A DNA stretch of 64,000 nt from Sporocytophaga myxococcoides (GTDB lineage Bacteria > Bacteroidota > Bacteroidia > Cytophagales > Cytophagaceae), in NCBI RefSeq assembly GCF_000775915.1, contig NZ_BBLT01000001.1, positions 620,001 to 684,000 of the forward strand, written 5' to 3'. Positions 1 through 8,300 of the stretch are shown here, in pieces (position 1 is the first letter of the stretch; each line of letters begins with the position of its first letter). A model generated the notes under the pieces. It ran no database searches, was not told the origin of the DNA, and saw nothing but the letters and a program-made list of their open reading frames with translations. The position numbers and the translations under genes were made by a program.

Positions 1-47
1 TCCCTGTTTCCTACAGTTTCAAGCGCCTTAAATCTTAAATAAGCCAT
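1..47 (-). CDS. glnN: N-terminus of probable type III glutamine synthetase (partial)
   Basis: Fifteen codons are readable leftwards from an ATG at 47-45 before the window ends; they give MAYLRFKALETVGNR. Type III glutamine synthetases of Bacteroidota start with a very similar LRFKALE-type stretch followed by NRK, which is the basis for the call. The enzyme would make glutamine from glutamate, ammonia and ATP in the cytoplasm. Only the start is visible, so no catalytic residue can be checked and another protein is possible. A second, unrelated type II glutamine synthetase lies at 24338-25354. Confidence 0.5.
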   Translation of the reverse strand, partial: MAYLRFKALETVGNR

Positions 48-365
48 ATTAGGATTTTTGAATTTTGGTTTTGTGGGTAAAAATATGAAATTTTTATTAT
101 TTGGTCAGATTTTCCAATAATTTTTTGTCGATTTGACCTAAAAACAGATTTTTTTTGGAAAAATTCCATCAAAAATAAATGAGATTTTCAAAAAAAACAC
201 GTTTTTTTAACTGATTCCCTATAATTAATTACTTCTCTTTCAGCCTGATTTTTTTAAAGCTCAGAGCGTTAGTTTTTTAATATTTTTTCTAATTCTCATA
301 ACAAATTTTATGATTGAATTATTTTATCCCCAACTTTGTAATCTAATTCAAATAAATATTTAACT
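48..365. other. Divergent intergenic region, AT-rich
   Basis: About 320 bases between the leftward partial gene and the rightward sulfatase-fold gene. It is rich in T and A runs and should hold promoters for both directions. I see no perfect TAnnTTTG element; CAACTTTG near 331-338 is a one-mismatch candidate for the rightward gene. No ORF or RNA gene is evident. Confidence 0.5.
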
Positions 366-2201
366 GTGAAAGCTAGAATCGAATATATTTTCAGATACCT
401 GTTTTTCTGGGTTGCTTTTTTCCTAATTGCAAAGGTTTTGTTTTTGATCTATCATTTTAAAACCTACTCGGAATTTGGTCTGATCAATAGTCTGAAAGTG
501 CTCTTTTATGGACTCAGATTAGATTTATCTATTACGGCGTATTTCTCCATTTTACCTTTTCTTCTGATTGCTGTATCTTCTTTTTTTAAGAATTTTAATC
601 TTTTTAAAAGGATTATAAAAATATATACGCTGGTCCTGGCCACTATTGTAGCATTTCTCCATATAATAGATCTGGAGCTTTTTTCAATCTGGGGCTATCG
701 TCTTGATGCGACTCCACTGAAGTACATAAATACTCCGGGGGAAATGCTTGCGTCCGCAGGTGCCTCTCCTGTGACTCTTTTATTAGGACTGCTTGCGTTA
801 TTAATCATTTTCTCTTTTTTTCTATTCTATTTTTTATTTAAGAATATTGAAACTACCAGGAGAAGTATTGGGACCGTTTTCCTTGTTCTTCCTCTTACTG
901 CGTCTTTGATAATACTTATCAGAGGCGGGCTTCAGCTTGCACCAATCAATCAAAGTGCGGTTTATTTTTCTACCAACAGTTTTCTAAATCAGGCTGCAGT
1001 TAATGTTCCTTGGAACCTTACTCACTCGCTTCTTGAAAAGACCTATAGTACTAAGAACCCATTTGTATTTCTGAGCAAAGAAGATAGTGAGGATATTGTC
1101 AATTCATTGTACAGTAAAGAGACCATTCCATCTGTCAGGATTTTAAAGGAAGGAAAGAAAAATATTATCCTTATCATATGGGAGAGCTTTACAGCAAAAG
1201 CTTTGAATGATGTTGAAGGAAAACAGATTACTCCGAGATTTAAAGAGTTGATTAAAGAAGGTGTTTACTTTGATAATATTTATGCTAGCGGAGATAGAAG
1301 CGAAAAAGGGATAATTGCTTTGTTAAGTGGATATCCAGCACAGCCTACAACGTCCATTATTACATTCCCGGGAAAGACAACAAAATTATCAACACTGCCA
1401 TTGCAATTTAAAAAAGATAAATATTTTACTTCTTTTTATTATGGAGGAGAAATGGAGTTTGCCAATATTAAGTCTTACCTGTGCCACTGTGGATTTGATA
1501 AGCTCACAGGTATTGAGGCATTTGACAAAAAAGATCAAAACTCCAAGTGGGGAGCACATGATGAAGTAGTATTAAAAAGAATGTTGGAGGATACAAAATC
1601 ATTTAAAGAACCATTTTTTAATACTTTATTTACGTTAAGCAGTCACGAACCCTTTGAGATTCCTGCAGAACCTTTACTTTCGCCGGATTCAAGAGAAAGG
1701 ATGTTTCTCAACTCTTTACATTATACGGATGCAAGTATAGGTGCATTTATAGATGAAGCAAAGAAACAACCATGGTGGGATAATACAGTTATCATCATCA
1801 CTGCTGATCACGGGCATGTTATGCCTGGAAATGGAATTGCAACACATCAGCCTCAGGAGTTTAAAATACCTATGTTGTGGTTAGGTGGTGCACTTACGAA
1901 AAAAGATACAGTAATTACTCAATTGGGGTCGCAGACTGACCTTGCGAGTACGCTTTTAACTCAGTTTGATAAAACCTCTGATGGATTTCGTTTTAGCAGA
2001 GACTTATTTGTTCCCTCTAAAAATCCATTTGCATACTATGCTTTTAATAACGGATTTGGTTTAATGAACGATAGTTGCAAAGTGGTTTATGATAACGTGT
2101 CAAATCAGCCTGTATTTAAGGAAGGAACTGATGATACTCAGTTTATTAAAAAGGGAAGAGCTTATTTGCAGGTTTCTTTTCAGGATTATCTGAATAAATA
2201 A
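366..2201 (+). CDS. LTA synthase-like sulfatase-fold membrane transferase
   Basis: A 611-residue inner-membrane protein with about five N-terminal hydrophobic segments (residues 1-190) and a periplasmic alkaline-phosphatase/sulfatase-fold domain (about 260-570). NIILIIWESFT at 266-276 supplies the likely metal-coordinating Glu273 and nucleophile Thr276, and ADHGH at 480-484 gives conserved metal ligands. This is the arrangement of the LtaS/OpgB/MdoB family, which moves phosphoglycerol or phosphoethanolamine groups from lipids to acceptors. A Gram-negative organism has no lipoteichoic acid, so the acceptor is probably a periplasmic or surface glycan; that is inference. The start is GTG, chosen because the reading frame begins there with a typical basic then hydrophobic N-terminus and no nearby ATG. 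It ends 13 bases before mtaB. Confidence 0.8.
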   Translation: MKARIEYIFRYLFFWVAFFLIAKVLFLIYHFKTYSEFGLINSLKVLFYGLRLDLSITAYFSILPFLLIAVSSFFKNFNLFKRIIKIYTLVLATIVAFLHIIDLELFSIWGYRLDATPLKYINTPGEMLASAGASPVTLLLGLLALLIIFSFFLFYFLFKNIETTRRSIGTVFLVLPLTASLIILIRGGLQLAPINQSAVYFSTNSFLNQAAVNVPWNLTHSLLEKTYSTKNPFVFLSKEDSEDIVNSLYSKETIPSVRILKEGKKNIILIIWESFTAKALNDVEGKQITPRFKELIKEGVYFDNIYASGDRSEKGIIALLSGYPAQPTTSIITFPGKTTKLSTLPLQFKKDKYFTSFYYGGEMEFANIKSYLCHCGFDKLTGIEAFDKKDQNSKWGAHDEVVLKRMLEDTKSFKEPFFNTLFTLSSHEPFEIPAEPLLSPDSRERMFLNSLHYTDASIGAFIDEAKKQPWWDNTVIIITADHGHVMPGNGIATHQPQEFKIPMLWLGGALTKKDTVITQLGSQTDLASTLLTQFDKTSDGFRFSRDLFVPSKNPFAYYAFNNGFGLMNDSCKVVYDNVSNQPVFKEGTDDTQFIKKGRAYLQVSFQDYLNK

Positions 2202-2202
2202 G

Positions 2203-2210
2203 TAAATTTG
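2203..2210 (+). promoter_or_regulatory. Bacteroidota -7 element upstream of mtaB
   Basis: TAAATTTG matches the TAnnTTTG consensus of the Bacteroidota primary sigma factor exactly. It is followed by only four bases before the ATG at 2215, so transcription from it would give a leaderless or near-leaderless mRNA. No clear -33 TTG is visible at the usual spacing. The same box-plus-four-bases layout occurs before the toxin gene. Confidence 0.5.
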
Positions 2211-2214
2211 CAGT

Positions 2215-3537
2215 ATGAAAAAAGTAGCTTTTTATACCCTTGGCTGCAAATTAAACTTTTCTGAAACTTCCACCATCGGAAGGCTTTTTGAAACGAATGG
2301 ATTTCAAAAGGTTGAATTTCAGGAAAAAGCAGATGTGTATGTCATTAATACATGTTCGGTAACTGAAAATGCGGATAAGAAATGCAAAAAGGTTGTAAAA
2401 GAAGCTCTTAAATATTCTCCGGATGCCTTTATTGCTGTTATTGGTTGTTATGCCCAATTAAAGCCTAAAGAAATTTCTGAAATACCGGGAGTTGATGCTG
2501 TCTTGGGAGCTGCAGAAAAATTCAGATTGATTGAATTGCTTGGAACTTTTGAAAAAAAAGATAAAGGTGAAGTATATGCTTCTGAAATAAAAGAAGCTAC
2601 TTCATTTAATCAGGCTTATTCTTACGGTGACAGGACAAGAACTTTTCTGAAAGTTCAGGATGGTTGTGATTACTCTTGTTCATTCTGCACTATTCCGCTC
2701 GCTCGTGGTAATAGCAGAAGCGATACCATAGAAAATATTATTGCAGGTGCTCGTGAAATAGCAGCAACGGAAGTAAAGGAGGTTGTACTTACAGGAGTGA
2801 ATATAGGTGACTATGGGATTATAAATGGGGAAAGAGTAAATTCTTTTTTTGACTTGGTTAAAGAACTGGATTATGTTGATGGAATTGAAAGAATAAGGAT
2901 ATCCAGTATTGAACCTAATTTGCTTACTAATGAAATCATAAACTTTGTATCGAAGTCAAATAGGTTCGCACCTCACTTTCACATTCCTCTTCAATCAGGA
3001 AGTAACAAAATGCTGAAACTGATGAGAAGACGCTATCAAAGGGAGCTATATAAAGAAAGAGTTGAAGCTATTAAAGCCGTGATGCCTGATTGTTGTATTG
3101 GTGTGGATGTGATTGTTGGTTTTAATGGCGAAACACATGAAGATTTTCTTGATACTTACAATTTCTTGAATGAGCTTGAAGTTTCCTATTTGCACGTATT
3201 TACCTATAGTGAGAGAGCCAATACACATGCTGTGAAGATGCCTGGTAAAGTGCCCATGAACGAAAGAAATGAACGTTCAAAGATGCTAAGAAGCCTTTCG
3301 GAGAAGAAAAGACGCAAGTTTTATGAAGACCAGTTATCAAAAACAAAGACCGTACTTTTTGAGGCAGATGAAGAAAACGGAATGATGTTCGGCTTTACTG
3401 AAAACTATGTTAAAGTAACTGCCAAATATGACCCTGTTCTGGTGAATGAAATGAAAAAGATTAAACTTATGGGAATTAATAATGAAGGTATTGTAGAAAT
3501 TGAGGAGGCTGAGACAGAGCAATTGATTCATAGATAA
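2215..3537 (+). CDS. mtaB: tRNA t6A37 methylthiotransferase MtaB
   Basis: A 440-residue radical-SAM methylthiotransferase that converts N6-threonylcarbamoyladenosine-37 of tRNA to its 2-methylthio form. The N-terminal UPF0004 domain has the three cluster-binding cysteines Cys11 (TLGCKLN), Cys47 (NTCSVT) and Cys78 (IGCYAQ). The radical-SAM cluster motif is CDYSCSFC with Cys151, Cys155 and Cys158. The C-terminal part (about 375-435) fits a TRAM-like domain. The length and TLGCKLN motif favour MtaB over MiaB or RimO. It sits just downstream of the sulfatase-fold gene but has its own -7 element, so it may be transcribed separately. A hairpin terminator follows. Confidence 0.93.
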   Translation: MKKVAFYTLGCKLNFSETSTIGRLFETNGFQKVEFQEKADVYVINTCSVTENADKKCKKVVKEALKYSPDAFIAVIGCYAQLKPKEISEIPGVDAVLGAAEKFRLIELLGTFEKKDKGEVYASEIKEATSFNQAYSYGDRTRTFLKVQDGCDYSCSFCTIPLARGNSRSDTIENIIAGAREIAATEVKEVVLTGVNIGDYGIINGERVNSFFDLVKELDYVDGIERIRISSIEPNLLTNEIINFVSKSNRFAPHFHIPLQSGSNKMLKLMRRRYQRELYKERVEAIKAVMPDCCIGVDVIVGFNGETHEDFLDTYNFLNELEVSYLHVFTYSERANTHAVKMPGKVPMNERNERSKMLRSLSEKKRRKFYEDQLSKTKTVLFEADEENGMMFGFTENYVKVTAKYDPVLVNEMKKIKLMGINNEGIVEIEEAETEQLIHR

Positions 3538-3541
3538 CACT

Positions 3542-3576
3542 AAAGGCTGAAGGAGACTTCGGCCTTTAATTTTTTA
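3542..3576. terminator. Hairpin terminator between convergent genes
   Basis: Bases 3542-3567 fold into a stem of AAAGGC-TGAAG with CTTCG-GCCTTT around a four-base loop, followed by a T-rich stretch. It ends mtaB on the plus strand. It overlaps the stop codon of the convergent acyltransferase gene, so it may also act on that transcript. Confidence 0.75.
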
Positions 3577-4696
3577 CAAAAGTTGTATTTAAATTTTTTA
3601 AGCTTGTGGTAGAAGTTCTGGATACTATAATTTTTTGCAACGGTTCTTCGATAAACTTATAGACAGCAATTGAAATAAGAATTAAAGAAGTGAATACCAT
3701 TGTGTAATTCGTATTGAAAAAATTATAAAGCAGTATCTGTAAAAATCCCATGTGCAATAGATAAAAAGCATATGAACTTTTTCCGAGTAGCTGGAATATT
3801 TTGGTTTCAAGTAATCTTCTGATAATAGAATCTTCAGTTAACAGTCCCCAAAGCACAATTGCAATAAATATTGGCAATGCCCAAATGTGAATAATGGTTT
3901 TTAATATTTGTAAATCTGAAAGGTTTGACAAAAGAATTAAGGTTAAAACAACTCCTATAATTCCTGAAAAAGTGCGTAGCGCGAAGCAATTTTGAATCCT
4001 TTTTTCAACTGTTTGATTTTTATATAGATCAAAAAGTTTTATTCCGATATAAAACTCCATAATACGGCCAAAAAATGTTACTCCTAATGTAAATTTTAAG
4101 GATGAGAAAAATCCGAAGAAGTTTATTTTACTACAGATACAAGTTAATAAAAGGCCAAACACAAATAATATGCAGCATTGCAAAAAAAGATTAAATCTGG
4201 TTCTTAACAGGAATAAAATTGGAGCGCATAGATAAAAACATTCTTCAACTGAGAGAGACCATGCCTGAGGAAGACCAGTGTTTTTAAATAGATCGAAAAA
4301 GCCTTTCAGGAATGTTATATTTAATAGATAAAGAAGAAATGAATTAAATTCTTTTGGACTTGTCCCTGATGGAAGCGGATGGAGATCAAGCCAAATAATC
4401 GCAAAGGTAATTGTCGTCAAAAGGAAATAGATGGGGTAGATTCTGGCAAAACGTTTTAAAAGATATTGTTTAAACCAAGGCCAGTTGGATTTAACATTGC
4501 CCTGATATCTTGAAGCTATTAAAAATCCACTAAGCACAAAGAAGATAGGTACCCCGGCATTAAACTGATCGAAGAAACTGAAAACTCTGTTACCAAATTT
4601 TTCCGGTATAAACGGATTGAAGTGGAATATATAAACCATAATGGCTGCAACAGCTCTCACACCTGTCAGCGAGGGGAAATATTTTTGTTCAAGCAT
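3566..4696 (-). CDS. Acyltransferase 3 family membrane protein
   Basis: A 376-residue polytopic membrane protein of the OafA/NodX acyltransferase-3 family, which moves acetyl or other acyl groups from the cytoplasm onto surface sugars. Family marks visible are SLTGVRAVAA near residues 9-18, His25 in the first membrane helix, RFARIYP at 82-88 and WSLSVEECFYL at 146-156. About ten hydrophobic segments follow one another to residue 360. It lacks the extra SGNH domain that some OafA proteins carry. It stands alone in the minus direction, convergent with mtaB, so its acceptor glycan is not shown by context; lipopolysaccharide or exopolysaccharide are the usual choices. Confidence 0.85.
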   Translation of the reverse strand: MLEQKYFPSLTGVRAVAAIMVYIFHFNPFIPEKFGNRVFSFFDQFNAGVPIFFVLSGFLIASRYQGNVKSNWPWFKQYLLKRFARIYPIYFLLTTITFAIIWLDLHPLPSGTSPKEFNSFLLYLLNITFLKGFFDLFKNTGLPQAWSLSVEECFYLCAPILFLLRTRFNLFLQCCILFVFGLLLTCICSKINFFGFFSSLKFTLGVTFFGRIMEFYIGIKLFDLYKNQTVEKRIQNCFALRTFSGIIGVVLTLILLSNLSDLQILKTIIHIWALPIFIAIVLWGLLTEDSIIRRLLETKIFQLLGKSSYAFYLLHMGFLQILLYNFFNTNYTMVFTSLILISIAVYKFIEEPLQKIIVSRTSTTSLKNLNTTFVKN

Positions 4697-4888
4697 TCTT
4701 AGTTTAAATATCAGGTATTGATTTAACGCCCCCTATTCATTTCGGGTATTTCCTTCAAGAATAAATTTAGATAAATCTTTATTGAAAAATCTGGTGAATA
4801 TCTAAAATAATACTGTCTCTATTCGAATAATTTTAAAAAATTGTATTAATGTTGAACTGTAATGAGTTAACCTAATTAAATTCACTTT

Positions 4889-5257
4889 ATGAACATTCCT
4901 AAGAACTACCTTCCTGTAATGCCTTACTTAATTTTGAAAGAGGCTAAGGCTTTTATGGATTTTGCTAAACGTGTTTTTGAGGCAAAGGAGCAATTGATTG
5001 TTCCGGGAGAAAATGAGACAATTATGCATGGTGAATTAAAGATTCATGATGCTATAATCATGTTTGCCCAAGCAGGTGAAATTTGGACGGAAAAGACAGC
5101 GGGGATGTATATCTATGTTACAGATGTAAACAAAGTATATCAAAAGGCTTTGGAAAATGGATCGACTACACTCATGGCCCCTGAAAAGAAAGAATATGGA
5201 TATTCCGGAGGATTTGAAGACCCTTTTGGAAATCATTGGTGGATTGTAGAAGGCTGA
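4889..5257 (+). CDS. VOC superfamily (glyoxalase/PhnB-like) protein
   Basis: A 122-residue single-module vicinal-oxygen-chelate protein. It shows the paired beta-alpha-beta-beta-beta layout, opening with MPYLILKEAKAFMDFAKRVF and closing with GGFEDPFGNHWWIVEG. The DPFGNHW ending is typical of PhnB-like or bleomycin-resistance-type members. The substrate cannot be inferred from sequence. It stands alone: the minus-strand acyltransferase diverges from it and the toxin gene lies 128 bases downstream behind its own promoter. Confidence 0.85.
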   Translation: MNIPKNYLPVMPYLILKEAKAFMDFAKRVFEAKEQLIVPGENETIMHGELKIHDAIIMFAQAGEIWTEKTAGMYIYVTDVNKVYQKALENGSTTLMAPEKKEYGYSGGFEDPFGNHWWIVEG

Positions 5258-5324
5258 TCAGAAAGTTTTCATATTGCCAAGCTTCTTTTTGCATATTTTC
5301 TGGCAAAATAGGATCTAACTTGTT

Positions 5325-5354
5325 ACATTTAAGGAGAATATTCTCATTAAATGT
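5325..5354. promoter_or_regulatory. 30-base dyad just upstream of the toxin promoter
   Basis: The two halves ACATTTAA-g-GAGAAT and ATTCTC-a-TTAAATGT are exact reverse complements except for one base pair (5333/5346). The centre lies between 5339 and 5340 with no spacer, which is more like an operator for a dimeric regulator than a normal terminator loop. Its right end covers where the -33 region of the toxin promoter should lie, about 20 bases before the -7 box. It could alternatively be a weak terminator for the VOC gene, because a T-rich stretch follows. Confidence 0.5.
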
Positions 5355-5373
5355 TCCATTTTTAATTCAACCA

Positions 5374-5381
5374 TATTTTTG
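5374..5381 (+). promoter_or_regulatory. -7 element of the toxin gene
   Basis: TATTTTTG is a perfect TAnnTTTG match and is followed by four bases and then the TTG start codon at 5386, so the toxin mRNA may be leaderless. An in-frame TGA at 5380-5382 excludes an upstream start. Confidence 0.55.
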
Positions 5382-5385
5382 ATTC

Positions 5386-8300
5386 TTGGCGAAGAAAGTT
5401 AAAATACCGGTAAAAGAAGATGCACGACAAAACTCCACTCAGTATGGGTACCAGGGCAATGTCAGGAATCAATATGGATATAGTCCCGCTGATGTTGATT
5501 TCTATGATGATAAAGACAAAGTAGAAAAAAAAGACAGCAGACAGGCACAGGTTGTAGATGCTTCTCATGAAGAGAAATTATATAGGTTATTATTCAGGAT
5601 TTCAAAAAAACTGAAAGAGGAAGAAGAGAAAGCTGCGGCAACCTCATCAAAAGAGCCGGAGATAAAAGCGCCTCAAACACCAGCAGCCTCTGATCCACAT
5701 CCACAATCAGCTGCAAGCCCTGATTCAAAAACATCAGCAGAGTCGGATGAAAGGGATGCAGTATTGCCTGTTTCAGCTTTAAGTCCCAAAAAGACTGAGG
5801 CCAAAGATCTTGAAGAACCTCAAAATACGGTCAGTGCGGCAAACGATTCCAGAAATAGAGTATCGGCCTTTCCAGCACCCACTGAGGGAGCTGCTGGAGC
5901 CAATACAGAAGCAGAAAAGCCAACAAGGAAGAAAAAGGCTGCTATTTCTCATACAGGCACCTCGGAGGAAACCAAATCGGAAGAGAGCGAATCAGCGGAA
6001 AGTAAATCAGGAGGAAACGATTCAGAAGAAAGGGCTGATGTTGCAGAACAGCCTGAACATGCTCAATCCGCAACTCCTTCAGATAATAATTCAGATAATT
6101 CAAGAAAGGCACAAGAGGTACCTGCTCTTGCAGGCACAGAGAGTAAGGCAAGTAATGCTTCTGTTGAAGAGAAGTCAGCGCCTGCAGAAGATCTTCCAGA
6201 GCCAGGGAAAAAAGCAGCAAGTGGTGGAGGAAGCGGAGGTAGGGTTATCGATATGGCTGATGCATCTATGGATGGAGGACCAGAGAGGGTTGAACAAGAA
6301 AATGCTGCTCTTGATAAAAAAGAAAAGACACATCTGGAAGTTCATTCCAAAGCTAAGGCTGCTCAGGCTGGCACAAAGATTGGAGGTTTAAGCACTAATC
6401 AGAAAAAGAAAGAAGATGCTACAACCAAGCTGGATAAAACCAAAGATGCGGTTGTTGAAAAAACATCAGAGAAAGAAGCCGAGGTCAATGCGGGACAGGT
6501 CGGCAAAGTTGCAGAAGCCGAGACTCCTGAAGTAAATAAAGACGAAGCCAAATCTACGCTTAATCAATCTTTACAGGCATCCTTGCCTCAGACGGTAGAA
6601 GATGTAGATAATTTCAAAGATAATCGTGTAGCATCAAAAATAGGGGATAAGGTAAAAGCAGCGATAGATGCCAAAGCAGGTGAAGTGACAGGAACCTTTG
6701 AAGTACTTGATAAGACTCCAAAACCTGACGAGCCTCGCAAGTCCGTTCCATTTGCAGACATAGAGCAGGCTCCAGCAACTCCTGAGATTAATGCGGGAAA
6801 TAATCTTATTCCAAAAGTTGATGAAAAGTCTATCGATCTTAACTCCTATCTTACCGAGTCTGACAATCTACTGAAAAAAGAAGGCATCAAACAGGAACAC
6901 CTGGACCTTGTGGATTCCGGTGATCTCTTTGAGGCCAAAAAGATTCAGAAAGACATAGATAAAAAAGCCAAGGAAGAGCCTGGAAATTTGCGCACAGAAG
7001 AGAAAGAGCTGCATGGTAAGAATGAGGCAGAGCTTCAAAAGAAAGAAGCTGATGAGAAAGGCAAAATGCAGAAGGAACGCGAAGCCGGATTAGGCAGCGC
7101 ACGAGGGAGCCAGGTAGGGACGAAGGGAAGTCTGGAAGATAAGAAGAAAGAAGTTACTGACCACATCAACAAGATCTATGAAGATGTAAACAAACAGGTT
7201 CAGGATAAGCTGACCAAACTCAAGACCGATTCGCTTGCAGCCTTTGACAGAGAGGAAGCAGCAGCGTCTTCTGCATTTGAGAATAATGTCAATACCAAGA
7301 TGGATAAGTTCAAAGATGAACGTTATTCAGGTGTGGGCGGAAAGTTCAATAAAGTGCGTGACTGGTTCCTTGGAATAGATGACCTTCCTGAAGTAAAGCA
7401 GATATTTGAAGAAGAAAAAGCAATCTATATCAACAGAATAGATGGTGCAATTTCTAAAATAATTAATGATAGCCAGAAAGTAATTGATGAATGCAAAACA
7501 TTAATTGCCAATGCAAGGAAAGAGATTGAGGAATATGTAAAAGGCCTTAGTCCCGCTCTACAGAAGATAGGAGAAGAGGCTGAAAAAGAAATCAAGAAAA
7601 AACTTGATGAGCTTGATGAGAAAGTAAACAAAGCTGCGGAGGAGCTTAAAGAAGAACTCGCCAAGAAACGTACTGAAGCTATAGCCAATATTGACAAGAA
7701 GATCGAAAAGATGAAAGAGGAAATGTCTGGTTTCCTTTCTAAAATGGGAGATCTTTTAGTTGATGCTGCACTTAAATTTTTTAAATGGGCGCTTGAAGCC
7801 GCAGGCCACAGTGCAGATGAGATTATGGGCATCATCAACAAGGGTAAAGCTGTTCTTACTGCCGTAGTAAGTGATCCTATACAGTTTCTTAAAAACCTTG
7901 CTGCTGCGGTCGGCGGAGGTGTTAAGAACTTCGGAGCAAATATCATGAAGCATCTTGGTGAAGGCTTCATGAACTGGCTTACCGGTCAGCTTAACTCCCT
8001 TCCGATACAATTACCTGAAAGGTTCGATCTTAAAGGGATTGTATCATTGACTCTTCAGGTACTAGGCCTTACTTATGCAAGCCTAAGAGGTAAGCTTAGC
8101 AACAAGGTTGGAGAAGACAAAGTACAAATGGCTGAGGCAGGTGTCGAAATGATGATGGAAGTGAAAGAGAAAGGTCCTATTGCCATGTACGACATGATGG
8201 CAGATAAGGCCGACTCTATCAAAAACGAATTCATTGAAGGCGCCAAAGAGTGGGCGATCACCAACCTGATTAAGCAAGGACTTATCAGACTTGCTACGAT

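Noticed and set aside
366-2201. Lipoteichoic acid synthase as a literal function
   Set aside because: The window has the marks of a Gram-negative Bacteroidota cell, so only family-level transferase activity is supported.
5810-6391. 193-codon open frame in another phase within the toxin N-terminus
   Set aside because: It arises from the low-complexity Ala/Glu/Lys coding sequence; the product is basic and repetitive and the main frame is continuous.
7425-7970. Long open frame antisense to the toxin body (about 180 codons)
   Set aside because: It mirrors the Lys/Glu-rich toxin frame, giving a Ser/Leu/Phe-rich product, with no promoter or family match.
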